The translations under genes were made by a program, and so were the position numbers. From Camellia lanceoleosa (taxonomy: Eukaryota > Streptophyta > Magnoliopsida > Ericales > Theaceae), in assembly GCA_025200525.1 (NCBI GenBank), contig CM045763.1, positions 157,486,246 through 157,550,245 of the forward strand: a stretch of DNA of 64,000 nucleotides, given 5' to 3'. Positions 11,276-21,716 of this stretch are shown here, one piece after another (positions within the stretch are counted from its first letter, which is position 1; each line of letters opens with the position of its first letter). The notes beneath the pieces are model-generated. The model was not told where the DNA came from and did no database searches. It saw only the letters and a program-made list of their open reading frames with translations.

Positions 11276-12129
11276 TAGGAATGGCAATGAGTCGGGGTGG
11301 GGCAGGGGATCACATTTCCTGTCCCTGATCCCTGAAACTACAGAATTCCCCGTCCTCAGCCTCGATCCCCGGAGGGGAACCCATCACCCCCCACCACCAC
11401 CTCCTTACGGGAATCGGGTTTCCTCGACCTCGGAAAATCCTTGTAACTCATCATCAACAACATCATTCAGCAACATCATCAAAAAAATATATATATATAT
11501 ATCAACAACAACATCATCAACGGCGGCAACATTATCAAAAAATAAATAAAAAAATAAAAAATAGAGACACATCTGGCGGAAGAGGGACGAAATCGACGGT
11601 GGCGGTAGCAGAATCTTATCAAATCTGCCGTAGTAGAGGGAGGAAGAGGAGGCGAGAGGCGACGGAGTATAAAGGTTTGGCGATGGCCTGGCAGAGGAGG
11701 AGTCGACAGAGGAGGAGGCCGTGAGAGGCGATGGAGGAGGAGGAGAAGGAGGAAGAGGAAGAGGCGACGAGAGGCGGATGAGGCAACTGTGGAGAGAAGA
11801 AAGAGAGTGAGAGAGATAGATTAGAGAGTGAGGGTGAGATTGATGAGAGAGACAGATCAGATTGTACAGAGGGCGGTTATATATAAATGGATATAGGGAT
11901 ATTATGGTAATTTTACTTCAGGAAGAAACGGGGCCGAAGATGGGGACGAAGACGGGCCGGGGCCGGGGCCGGGGACGGGGACGGGCCGAAAGTGATCCCC
12001 GTCCCCAGCCCGAAACTGATAAAGGATTTAATTTTAAATACCATCCCCGGCCCGTCAGGGGTATTTTTTAGAAAAAAAAAAAACCACTCTTATTGGGGAC
12101 AGGGGGCCGGGTTCAAATTGCCATCCCTA
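11276..12129. mobile_element. Non-autonomous hAT element inserted in gag
   Basis: An 854-bp element starting TAGGAATGGCAAT and ending in the inverse of TAGGGATGGCAAT. It is flanked by 8-bp duplications GTGGACAC (11268-11275) and GTGGATAC (12130-12137). hAT elements make 8-bp target duplications and often have TAGGGATG-type ends. It is GC-rich against its surroundings, with GGGGACGGGG and CCCGTCCCC repeats near the ends and a GAGGAGG-rich middle. Open frames inside show no transposase, so it would need a transposase from elsewhere. The related copy at 59884-60670 lies at the same gag site in the duplicated segment. Confidence 0.9.
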
Positions 12130-12137
12130 GTGGATAC

Positions 12138-12618
12138 GAACTACAAGAAGGAAAGAAGGTTTGAAGGTGGATTACGAACTGCTATTCTCGACCGGATCAA
12201 TGTGCCGAAATTACCTACATATGTTGATGTGTTGGAAAGAGCAGTAATTGTTAAGGGTAATATTGCCGCTCAAAGCTGGGTCTCAGAATGGAAAAGGAAG
12301 AGACAGAATATCCAAGCCTTGAGGGGTTTAGTGGCACTACCGAGTAAGAAATTGAATTCGGGAACCTCTAGTACATCCGCTTCTACCCGTGACTCTACAC
12401 CAATTTGTCCTGATTGTGGAAAGAGACACCGTAGGATTTGTTATCGGGTAACAAGGGCATGCTTCAAGTGTGGCAAGGCATGTCATTTAGCCAGAGATTG
12501 CCCGCAAAAACATCGACATAATGGGAATAGAACTACCACAAGTTCAGTTGGTTCGACTCCAACCCCAACCATAAAGACAGCTACGAAACTCACCAATGCT
12601 AAAGATACTACTAAGTAG
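12138..12618 (+). pseudogene. gag, C-terminal part with CCHC zinc knuckle
   Basis: gag resumes after the hAT element with RRFEGGLRTAIL, then a charged linker and the nucleocapsid-type knuckle CFKCGKACHLARDC (12460-12501), spacing CX2CX4HX4C, which binds RNA. A second CPDCGKRH stretch lies just upstream. The frame closes at TAG 12616-12618. The protease frame continues in the same phase beyond it, so in this element the TAG probably breaks a single gag-pol frame. I cannot exclude that it is a natural gag terminator. Confidence 0.85.
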
Positions 12619-13101
12619 GGAAGAGTATTTACGCTAATTCCGAGGGACGTGCAAAATACCAAGACTGTGGTATCAGGTACATTCTCTGTTAATGGTTATT
12701 CCGCACATGTGTTATTTGATTCGGGCTCTACCCACTCCTTTGTATCAAAAGCATTTGCTAGTCATTTAAATAGGCCTATAGAGCCGCTACCTCATGTCTT
12801 GTGTGTATCTTTATCGTTAGGGGAGTCTATGGTATGTGCATCTATTTATTTTGTATGTGAAATCCTAATTGGGGATGTTCGGGTAGATGCCAATTTGTTA
12901 CCTCTTGATATGGCTTATTTTGACAAAATTTTGGGGATGGATTGGCTAAGCGAATGTCATGCAACTATTGATTGTGTCTTGAAACAAGTTACTTTCCAAC
13001 CCCCAGGACAGTTTGAGTTTATTTTCAAGGGGCAGAGAGTGATTTCCCCAACTTACCTGATTTCCGTAGTAAAGGCGTGTAAATTGTTACAAAAAGGCTG
13101 T
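12619..13101 (+). pseudogene. Retroviral-type aspartic protease (PR)
   Basis: A polyprotein-processing protease. The catalytic motif is LFDSGSTHSFVS (DSG at about 12718-12726), followed by the flap region and ILGMDWL near 12940, the usual C-terminal hallmark of Ty3/gypsy proteases. The frame ends at TAG 13102-13104. The following pol sequence is in another phase from about 13101, so this stop is produced by a one-base loss, not by a simple nonsense change. The same break is present at 61609 in the post-gap copy. Confidence 0.87.
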
Positions 13102-13106
13102 TAGGG

Positions 13107-14039
13107 TTTTTATGTAGTATTTTAGGTGGACAACCAGTGAATGGGGACATTGATGCAATTCTAATCGTTCGTGATTTTTCAGATGTTTTTCCAGAGGAAT
13201 TACCGGGGGAGTTAATTGATCACTAGATTGAGTTTACAATTGATATAGTGCCGGGAACTCAGCTCATTTCCAAAACTCCTTATAGAATGTCACTCATTGA
13301 AATGAAAGAATTAAAGGTCCAATTGCAAGACTTCCTCGACAAAGGGTTCTTTCACCTGAGCACTTCTCCTTCGGGCGCACCAGTCTTTTTTGTAAAAAAG
13401 AAAGATGGGACCCTTTGGTTGTATATGGATTATAGAGAGCTCAACGAAGTAATCATAGAGAATAAGTATCCTTTGCCTAGGATTGATGATTTATTCGATC
13501 AATTACAGGGTGCACAAGTCTTCTCTAAAATAGATTTGCGATCTGGGTATCACCAACAAAAAGTTAAAGCTGAAGATATCGAGAAAATTGCTTTCCGAAC
13601 CCGTTACGGACATTATGAATTTTTAGTTATGCCGTTTGGGGTTACCAATGCGCTAGCAGCCTTCATGGATCTAATGAACCAAGTTTTTAAGCCCTACCTG
13701 GATGACTTTGTGGTTGTGTTCATTGACGACATCCTCATTTACTTAACAAGTATGGAAGCCCATGAGAACCACCTACGGTTAATTCTTCAGACTCTTTGGG
13801 ATAAGAAACTATATGCAAAACTAAAGAAATATGAGTTTTGGCTACATGAAGTGGGATTTTTAGGACATGTAGTAATGAAGGAGGATGTTACTGTTGATCC
13901 GTACAAGATCGAAGCTATTGTGAATTGGCCGACTCTTACTAATGTGTCAAAAGTGCGTAGTTTCTTGGGTTTAGCGGGATATTACCGAAGATTCGTTAAA
14001 GACTTTTCCAAAATCGTTGTGCCGCTTACCCAGTTAACC
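13107..14039 (+). pseudogene. Reverse transcriptase (RT)
   Basis: An RNA- and DNA-dependent DNA polymerase domain of the pol polyprotein. In order: DVFPEELP upstream, [35 protein letters not shown] (catalytic Asp), MPFGVTNA and FIDDILIY (the catalytic DD pair in the plant Ty3/gypsy form of YxDD), then GFLGHVV and [18 protein letters not shown] in the connection. All catalytic residues are present. A TAG at 13224-13226 precedes the domain and another at 14040-14042 ends it. The longest ATG-initiated open stretch is 13248-14042, but that ATG is only an internal Met. Confidence 0.92.
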
Positions 14040-14042
14040 TAG

Positions 14043-14505
14043 AAAGGTGTTTTGTTTGAATAGTCGGAGCAACAAGAATCTGCCTTTCAAGAGTTGAAGA
14101 CGAGGTTAACTACAGCACCTGTTCTTGCCTTACCGTCTGGTATCGAGGGATTTGAGATTTATAGTGACGCTTCTTACAAAGGTTTGGGCTGTGTACTTAT
14201 GCAAAATGGGAGGGTTATTGCATATGCCTCTCGCCAACTTAAACCCCATGAAAGGAATTATCCCACACACGACATCGAACTAGCTACAGCGGTCTTTGCT
14301 TTGAAAATATGGCTCCATTATTTGTATGGAACTACTTGTGAAGTTTACACCGATCACAAGAGTCTTAAGTACTTCTTTACCCAAAAGGAGTTGAATATGC
14401 GACAAAGGCGGTGGTTAGAGCTCATTAAAGACTATGACTTACAAATCCATTATCACCCCGGTAAAGCTAACACGGTGGCAGATGCCCTTAGCCGAAAGGG
14501 TACGG
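14043..14505 (+). pseudogene. RNase H
   Basis: This domain degrades the RNA strand of the RNA:DNA hybrid. Catalytic positions visible are SDAS (Asp), HDIELA (Glu), [10 protein letters not shown] (Asp) and VADALSRK (Asp). It follows RT in the same frame. A TAG at 14061-14063 interrupts the joint with RT, where family members have a tryptophan codon (TGG), consistent with a single G-to-A change. Confidence 0.9.
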
Positions 14506-15503
14506 GGAATTTAGCAAGTTTGCTCACGAGGCAGAAAGAGCTGTTACGTGACTTGGAAATAATGAATGTGGGAATTGTGTTACATGGCCAAAATGCGAAA
14601 GTAGCAGCAATATCAGCTCAACCAACATTTATGGAAGAAATCAAGCAATGGCAACTTGAAGATGAATTTCTACAGAAAATTTGTGATGAAATGGAAACAA
14701 AGCCAAAGCCCGAGTTCCTGATTGAAAATTCAATACTGAAATTTCTAGGTAGATTGTGTGTTCCAAACGTGCCAGAAATCAAGAGAAGAATTATAGAGGA
14801 AGCACATAACTCCAAATTTGTGATGTATCCCGGTAACACGAAAATGTACCAAGATCTGAAGCATAATTTTTGGTGGCCTGGTATGAAGAGAGAAATTGCA
14901 GAATTTGTCTTAAAATGTTTACAATGTCAGCAAGTAAAAGTGGAGCACCAAAGACTAGCGGGTTTACTTCAACCTCTCCCAATTCCAAAATGAAAATGGA
15001 AACATTTAACTATGGATTTTATTGTGGGTTTACCGTGAATACCTCGGGGTATGAATTCCATATGGGTTATTGTTAATAGACTAACTATGTTAGCTCATTT
15101 TCTACCTGTAAAGACTTAATACAATGCAGACAAGCTAGCTACCGTATATATGGATGAAATTGTACGACTACATGGTGTTCCAGTTTCAATCGTGTCCGAT
15201 AGAGATCCAAAGTTCGTATCAAGATTTTGGCGAAGTTTGCAGGATGTTTTGGGAACAAAATTGAAATTCAATACAGCCTTCCACCCTCAAACAGATGGAC
15301 AATCTTAGAGAACCATACAAACGTTGGAGGATATGCTTCGAATGTGTGCTTTAGACTTCAAAGGAAGTTGGGAAACTTATCTACCGTTGGCAGAGTTTGC
15401 GTACACCAACAGTTACCACTCAAGTATAAGAATGGCACCCTACGAAGCTTTATATGGAAAGAAATGTCGCTCTCTCATGTGCTAGACTGAAGTCGATGAT
15501 AAA
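14506..15503 (+). pseudogene. Integrase (IN), catalytically destroyed
   Basis: It would insert the cDNA into the genome. The N-terminal zinc domain has EAHNSKF then MYPGNTK then CLQC. The second zinc-binding His is replaced by Tyr in MYPG (about 14824). The core has MDFIVGLP (first Asp) and VSDRDPKF (second Asp). Thirty-five residues after that Asp, the position of the catalytic Glu is a TAG codon (15306-15308). Further in-frame stops are TGA 14991, TGA 15036, TAA 15117 and TAG 15483. The frame is otherwise unbroken. The same stops occur in the post-gap copy. Confidence 0.9.
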
Positions 15504-16055
15504 TTGTTGTTTGGACCCGAGATTGTTCAATTGACAACAGAGAAAATTAAAACTATCCAAGAAAGGTTAAAGACCGTGCAGAGTAAACAAAAGAGTTGTG
15601 TAGACCACCGGCAAAGGGATTTAAAATTTGAAGTGGGTAATCATGTTTTTGTGAAAGTGATACCAATAAAGGGACACTCAAGATTTGGCAAAAAAGGTAA
15701 GTTAACACCCCGATACGTTGGTTTGTTTCAAATCCTGGAAAGAGTGGGTCCAGTAGCCTATCAGGTTGCTCTTCCGCCAAATATAGAGCAAGTGCATAAC
15801 GTGTTTCATGTATCAATGTTACGAGGTTATCTTCAAGACCCGTCCCATATTATAGACTATCAACAAATTGCCCTGGATGATAATTTGATTTATGAAGAGA
15901 AACCAATTCAGATTTTAGACCGGCAAATGAAGCAACTACGAAGTAAAGTGATCCCAATGGTGAAAGTGGAATGGCAAGAACATTATGGGAAAGAAGCTAC
16001 TTGGGAGAGAGAGAAGGAAATGAGGCAACGGTACCCAGAATTATTTTCAACCTAA
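15504..16055 (+). pseudogene. Integrase C-terminal region with chromodomain-like tail
   Basis: 183 open codons in the same phase as integrase. They contain the GPY/F-type region (GKLTPRYVGLFQILERVG, then VAYQVALPP and VHNVFHVSMLR) and end with ILDRQMKQLRSK, VKVEWQEHYGKEATWE and RYPELF. The last part resembles the chromodomain of plant chromoviruses, which targets integration to particular chromatin. The natural stop TAA is at 16053-16055, 45 bp before the 3' LTR. Confidence 0.85.
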
Positions 16056-16087
16056 GGTAAAACAAGTTTGAGGGACCAAACTTCTTT

Positions 16088-16100
16088 AAGGGGGGGAGAG
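16088..16100 (+). other. Polypurine tract
   Basis: AAGGGGGGGAGAG lies directly against the first base of the 3' LTR, where plus-strand DNA synthesis is primed. Confidence 0.88.
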
Positions 16101-16481
16101 TGTAATAACCTGACCCTCTTATATGCTTTACATCTCTAGTTATATGAGTAATTACATGTTTAATGTGAAATTCCATGTGGAGTTATGCTTACATACATGA
16201 ATTATTTAATTATGACATTCTATTTGTTGGTTATTGGAGAAAATCTGTTAAAATTAAAAGCCTTAGGGGCGCGATAACCTGAAATTGACTTTACATTTGT
16301 GATTAGCATAATTTTTGGGACATAATATAAATTTTCGCGAAAATCTGATTCATAATGAATTAATTGATGTAATTTAGGCCCATTACCTTAACTAAAGAGC
16401 CTTAGTAGATATGAGAAATATATGGATGGCTCTAGATGACTTAGTGGAAGCAACTCTACATACCTCTTGATAGAGAATTTT

Positions 16482-16534
<53 letters not shown>

Positions 16535-18390
16535 GAAAAGGTCAAACTAGACTTGGAGATTGAAGAAGCTGCTAGGGGAATTTGAGGAATACAACTTAAA
16601 GTGAGTATAGATCACTAGTAAACTCTCAATTTCTCTTCAATTGGCTTGAATTGAGCTTTGAAATGAAGCATCATCCATGAAAAACTAGGGTTATTATTGT
16701 GAATAATTAAATCTCATAAATGATCATGTATCTCTTGGATATGTGTGATGGAAAACTTAATCTCTTTATGTTATGTTGATTTGCTTTGAATTGAGAGAAA
16801 TTGTGCCTAATCTCACCCTTTTGCAGGCTTGAACTCATGTAAAAATGGATACATATGTATATGTATACATACCTACATAAAGAGAATAAGGGAATCATGG
16901 AAATTAGAGGTGTAAAGGCCCAATTAAAACAAGTCTTGATCTTAATGGGCTAGAATTTCATGTTTATGTGCTTATATGTTATGTTTTTAAAGTAAATTTC
17001 ACTTGATTTTGGCTATGTAACTATTCTCGCAAGCTTTTGAATTGTTGAAGTTTTACGTAAAAACAATAGCCAAAACTGCACGTGCAGGGATCACAGCTGC
17101 ACGTGCAGTAAATAGGGGTGAAGGACTGATTTACACTGCAATAAAATAGGGGTGAAGGACTGATTTACAGAAAAACAAGAGCCAGAACCGCACGTGTAGG
17201 GCTCACAGCTGCATGTGCGGGAGCATCGCCGCACGTGTGGAGATCATAACCGCACGTGCGGAAAACAGAGGTGAAGGACTTATCTACACTTAAATAAAAG
17301 CACGTGCGGGCCGCACGTGCGGTGAGGACTTCCGCACGTGCGACTAAAGCTGGAGAATTCTGTTCATTTCTTTCACTCTGTTTGACCCTCAAAATGTGTT
17401 AATATGTCCATTTGATGTTTCTATAATGCATTTAATTACATGGAATTTAGCGAATCAAACATTTGAGAAATAAGAGAAAACTAAGGAAAAGTGAGGTACT
17501 TACAAGTTGTGTGCTATGTGTAGGGCACATACTAGACCATCGTTCATCCAAGATCACAAAGGAGTGATAGTAGTATAATGACATATTTCTTGTATTCATA
17601 TATGTTATGCAATACTTAATTCACTCTTTTAGTTAATGACTTATGTTATATGAGTTATCTTTGATGGAGCAATTGGAATGATTGAACAAAGGGCATATGA
17701 GATATGGATCCGAGGTCATTCTCACAGTTATAATAATGGGCCTAAGGCCGTTTTATTCCGCTGGGCCCAAGGCCATTTTATATTCCGCTGGGCCTAAGGT
17801 CGCTCTCTTATGTGGGCTCGAGGTCATTCAGAAAAAGAAATAAGAATAAGACCAACTTGTGATTTACGAATATGCACTGCTAATTATGCTCGTACTCTTA
17901 ATCTGTTTGTGTTGCTATCATTCACTGAGCTTTGCTCACTCCATTTTTATGGATGTTTTATAGGTAAACAGCCTGCGGGACAACCTTAGGTCAACGCAGG
18001 AGCCTTTTGCTGGACCCGTTTTGCTGAGTCACCCGAAGTGACTCTTTTGTTTTACTTTTGGGAAATCCATATAATGACATGTTTTGTCGATTTTTGTTTG
18101 GGGAAATAGACTCATATATATATATATATATATATACCTTCAATACTTAACTTTTGGGTTGTTACCCTTTTACAAATTCAATGAATATGAATGGTGTATG
18201 GAATGTTAAGTGCTTATGCATGGTAATGCATTAAGATCCTGGCTTTTAGACACAGCTCAATAAATGTTTTATTCTGCTATTATTTTGCTTCCGTTCAAGC
18301 TCCAATATTGAGTAATTTACGATAACAAAGTTGAGGCCTAAGGTCAAGCCGGTCATGTCAAAACTTTTAGAGGCAGATTTGGGTTGTGAC
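16101..18390 (+). repeat. 3' LTR of the Ty3/gypsy element
   Basis: 2,290 bp from TGTAATAACC to TTGTGAC, followed by GGAAC. Against the 5' LTR it carries scattered substitutions, a deletion of about 25 bp near 16255, a longer GA run (16484-16531), an extra segment around 17105-17300 with more CACGTG units, and fewer minisatellite units. Several independent changes between the two LTRs show the insertion is not very recent. I did not compute a divergence. Confidence 0.92.
17079..17340. promoter_or_regulatory. Expanded cluster of eight CACGTG palindromes in the 3' LTR
   Basis: CACGTG occurs at 17079, 17100, 17191, 17232, 17253, 17301, 17314 and 17335, with one near-copy GCATGTGC at about 17211. 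The growth from five to eight comes with a repeated AATAGGGGTGAAGGACTGAT segment (17107 and 17147), so a local duplication enlarged the array after integration or in the parent copy. Confidence 0.6.
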
Positions 18391-18544
18391 GGAACTGTAA
18401 TAAATATAAATCTCAGGGGGTGTCAATGTAATTTACCCAAAAAAATTTAAGTGGTTGCTTTTCTATATCTATAAAACATTGGATTAAAGTACAAAACTAA
18501 AAAAATTAGACAAAATATAATGAAATTAATAATTTTTTATAACT

Positions 18545-18725
18545 ATAACAAGTCCTATTTCTAAATAATAGAATAAAATATTAGCTAGTTATTTGATTAT
18601 ATCATAGATGTTTTTATTGACATAACTACCATTGATAACAAGTCCTATTTCTAAATAATAGAATAAAATATTAGCTAGTTATTTGATTATATCATAGATG
18701 CTTTTATTGACATAAAAGAGTATAA
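18545..18725. repeat. 90-bp tandem duplication private to block X copy A
   Basis: ATAACAAGTCCTATTTCTAA starts at about 18545 and again at 18635. Each copy runs to TTATTGACATAA. Copies B and C of block X have the segment once. Confidence 0.8.
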
Positions 18726-19385
18726 AATACAACTCAATATACCTCACTTTAGTAAATAGATTGTTTTTATCATTATTATCTTTTTCAATATGGAGTCAAA
18801 AAAAAATTAGTACTTATTTGTATATTTTTTTTTTATCTTATTTTCGGTTTTTATGTCCGTAAAAAATTAATATTGCAATTCATATTTTTATTGGTATATA
18901 TATTTTTGCCCTTATGTGAAAAAAACCCAGATCCGTTCCTGCCCATCAACCCAATCTTTTAATAAAAAATAGTTGAAATTGGTCTGGTTGAATATATTAA
19001 GACCTTAAGATACTATAGTCCCTTCTTTAGAGAGATTAGGTCGATTTGATTAAATTGATTGACATCTATGTTATGGACAACTAGATTAGTCTTCTGTGTG
19101 AAAAAGGAAAAGTCTTCTATTCAGACAGTAACGGTCAAAAAAGGTCGTCCCCACCCTTTGGTCTCCATCAAAAAAAAAAAAAAAAAAAAAGAAAAAAAAG
19201 AAAAAGAAAAATCATTTATTTTTACAAACGATTCATCCACTAAAACATCACCCACTAATAGCACTAATGCATTAAAAAATAGAAAAAACAAAAAAAATCA
19301 TTTATTTTTAATACTATATTTGAATCTTATATTTATCATGGAAAAATTGAAATTAGTTATACATATTAACTTTTTTGTAAGTAAC

Positions 19386-19940
19386 TGTATGGATATAAAA
19401 AATATCGTATTTAATAATAAAGAAATCCAACGAAGAAGATGATCAGCACTATCACACGATTGTTATCTGCAATACAAAACATCTCCTGCTGTAGCCGGGG
19501 GCCCTCCGATACTCAAGTCAGTCCTTCAATATTATCAAAATAGTTAATAGACTAATTCATAGAGAGAAATCGCATACCTTAAACTATGAGGTGTCGCCTA
19601 TTTATAATATCCAATCACTTGCCTCACAAGTAATTTGAATATTCCAGAAGTCCTATGCCAAACAATCTTTAGTTGTTTAAGACTTCTATGGATAAGATTT
19701 CATATTTGTATAACATAAAACACAAATGCAGTGCTTGATAATAATTTGACAACTTTCGTACATGTGATAATCCATAACCATGTCACGTGGCAATGCCTAA
19801 ACCCACATAATTCTAGTGGTTATATTTATTCCTCCGAATTGTCCCTAAGCTTTCATTCTCTTTGAATCCAAAAAGAGTGGAAGCTTTATGTTGTTCTCGA
19901 TGAAAATAGTCGTGTTATATTGCCTAGCTAGAACAATACA
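19386..19940 (-). repeat. 0.55-kb LTR, copy A (minus orientation)
   Basis: Read on the minus strand it starts TGTATTGTTCTAGCTAGG and ends TACA, with a TATA box (ATTATAAATAGGCG, near 19595-19610). Copies are at 21717-22288 and, split, at 26654-34787. The left flank is GTAAC. The right flank passes straight into block X copy B. It also shows the empty site (CCTGCTGTAGCC near 19482) for the solo LTR that splits the third copy. Confidence 0.7.
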
Positions 19941-21716
19941 TCACAATAATCAAAGAACTCTTAGGTTATAATTAAAATGATGTCATAACCAACATTATAA
20001 TAATTACAAAAGACATAATCAAGAGTGCATACGGTAAAAACCCAATATAATTTTCCTTTTTAAAGACCATAGTACACCAAAAAATTTAGAATTGTATCAA
20101 GACTGACCATAATAGTGTAATACACTACAAAATATTGATTTAAGATTGCGTTTGAATCTTAAATTTGCATAGAATTTTTAGGAGAGAAAAGAAAATGAAA
20201 TGAAGTAGAAGTTAATTTTTTTAATCTTTTTTTCTTTTCTCTTTACAAATTCTTTCATAAATTTAAGATTTAAACATAATTTTTTAGTGTAAATTATACT
20301 CACCTCCCCTAAGGTTTGGAGAAAATATAATCCCACACTTTTGTCATATTATACTAACTTTCCTTTTAATATGCTTAAAACTACTAAAATGCAGATGATG
20401 GACAGACATTGAAATAAATAAAGATATATACATATTTTAGTTAAAAATAAATAACAATATTATTTTTTCAATTATACAACTAAAAAAGTACTGATGAAAA
20501 AAGACTTAACTGTGATGTGAACTAAAACTTCAAGGAAGACTAGTATAATTGTATCAAAAATATAAAAATTAATTATATTTCTTCAAACCCCATGAGAGTG
20601 AGTGTAATTTAACCCCGCCACCCTCTTTCTTTTTTGATGTTTCTGATTTGAAAAAGTTGGCTAATTTTGCAAAATCATTGAGTCGAATAGTTGAGCAACA
20701 TGGGTAGCATTTATAATACATATATCTTATATATTGTTAACCCATTACCATCAACAAGCGTGGACCTAGTGGGACAAGAAGAGGTGATCCTTCCTAATAC
20801 GATTTTAAATTTTTTTTGTTATTATAATAATATTATAATAATTTCTAAATTATAAAGGTTCTTTTTTTTTTTTTTTTTTTTATAAACAAATTTTAAATGG
20901 TCATTCTCTTTTAATTTTTTTTTAAAAAAAAAATAAAAATTAAGTGGTTGCTTTTCTATATCTATAAAACATTGGATTAAAGTACAAAACTAAAAAAAAA
21001 ATTAGACAAAATATAATGAAATTAATAATTTTTTATGACTACCATTGATGACAAGTCCTATTTCTAAATAATAGAATAATATATTAACTAGTTATTTGAT
21101 TATATCATAGATGCTTTTATTGATATGAAAGAGTATAAAGTACAACTCAATATACCTCACTTTGGTAAATAGATTGTTTTGATAATTACAATCTTTTTCA
21201 ATATGGATAAAAAAAAAAAAAAGTACTTATTTGTATATGTTTTTATCTTATTTTCGGTTTTTATATGTCCGTAAAAAATTAATATTGCAATTCATACTTT
21301 TTATTAGTATATATATTTTTGCCCTTATGTGAAAAACCCAGATCAATTCCTGACCATAAACCCAATCTTTTTAATTAAAAATAGTTGGAATTGGTCTTGA
21401 TGAATATATCAAGACCTTAAGATACTATGGTCCCTTCTTTTAGAGAGATTAGGTCGATTTGATTAAATTAATTGACATCTATGTTATGAACAACTAGGTT
21501 CAGTCTTCTTTGTGAAAAAAGAAAAGTCTTCCTATTCACACAATAACGGTCAAAAACGGTCGTCTCCAAGCTATGCCCTTTGGTCTCCATTAAAGAAAAA
21601 AAAGAAAAGAAAAAAAAGAAGAGAAAAATCATTTATTTTTAATACTATATTTGAATCTTATATTTATCATGGAAAAATTGAAATTAGTTATACATATTAA
21701 CTTTTTTGTAAGTAAC
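19941..21716. repeat. Repeat block X, copy B
   Basis: Collinear with block X copy A from AATCAAAGAACTCTTA to TTTGTAAGTAAC, without the fold-back or Ty3/gypsy insertions. At about 20925-20950 it passes from the A/T run directly into AAGTGGTTGC, which is the empty target site. Together with the LTR that follows, it looks like a tandem duplicate of the preceding X-LTR pair. Non-coding. Confidence 0.78.

Larger units (their letters stand above)
1854..15511. repeat. Large duplicated segment, copy 1
   Basis: This 13.7-kb stretch recurs collinearly at 50622-64000. It includes the MULE pseudogene, a MITE, the start of repeat block X, the left part of a fold-back element and most of a Ty3/gypsy element with its hAT insertion. 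Copy 2 starts directly at the N gap with the bases found here at 1854 and is cut by the window end at the equivalent of 15511. Copy 1 keeps motifs that are broken in copy 2, such as the intact primer-binding site and the CACGTG array. Confidence 0.95.
8262..18390 (+). mobile_element. Ty3/gypsy LTR retrotransposon, chromovirus-like (possibly Tekay/Del), full length but dead
   Basis: A 10,129-bp element with LTRs at 8262-10490 and 16101-18390, a 5-bp TSD, a tRNA-Met primer site, a polypurine tract, and gag, protease, RT, RNase H and integrase in Ty3/gypsy order. The integrase is followed by a chromodomain-like tail (VKVEWQEHYGKEATWE). Clade assignment to Tekay/Del is from memory of domain style and LTR size and is uncertain. 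gag is split by a hAT element. One TAG lies between gag and protease, one frameshift lies between protease and RT, and eight in-frame stops lie in pol, so no autonomous function is expected. It sits in the right arm of the fold-back element at 7236-18438. Confidence 0.93.
7236..18438. mobile_element. Fold-back / MULE-like non-autonomous element, split by a retrotransposon
   Basis: The left end is GGGTAAATTACATTGACACC and the right end, read in reverse, is GGGTAAATTACATTGACACC followed by CCCTGAG. The inverted arms extend about 270 bp, with matching TTACAGTTC, AAATTACAT.CCC and CCAATTGTCCCC segments. Without the inserted retrotransposon (8262-18390) and one of its TSD copies, the element is about 1.07 kb. 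It is flanked on both sides by AAAAAAATT (7227-7235 and 18439-18447), a 9-bp duplication. That sequence is low-complexity, so the duplication alone is weak. Block X copies B and C show uninterrupted sequence at this point, which confirms an insertion. No coding sequence was found. Confidence 0.75.
6085..19385. repeat. Repeat block X, copy A (interrupted by nested elements)
   Basis: About 2.1 kb of non-coding sequence, 6085-7235 plus 18439-19385. It also occurs at 19941-21716 (copy B, left end truncated) and 22833-24697 (copy C, right end truncated). Shared landmarks are the start AATACTATGGTG, two hairpin modules, AGTGGTTGCTTTTCTATATC, GACCTTAAGAT and an A-run before TCATTTATTTTTAATAC. Copies B and C lack the nested elements and so show the empty site. 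Copy A ends at GTAAC, directly followed by the 0.55-kb LTR. I do not know whether X is one element or several MITEs that travel together. Confidence 0.8.

Noticed and set aside
11862..12071. Open frame rich in Gly-Arg within the hAT element
   Set aside because: It follows the GGGCCGGGGACGGGG repeats of the element's subterminal region. No family resemblance.
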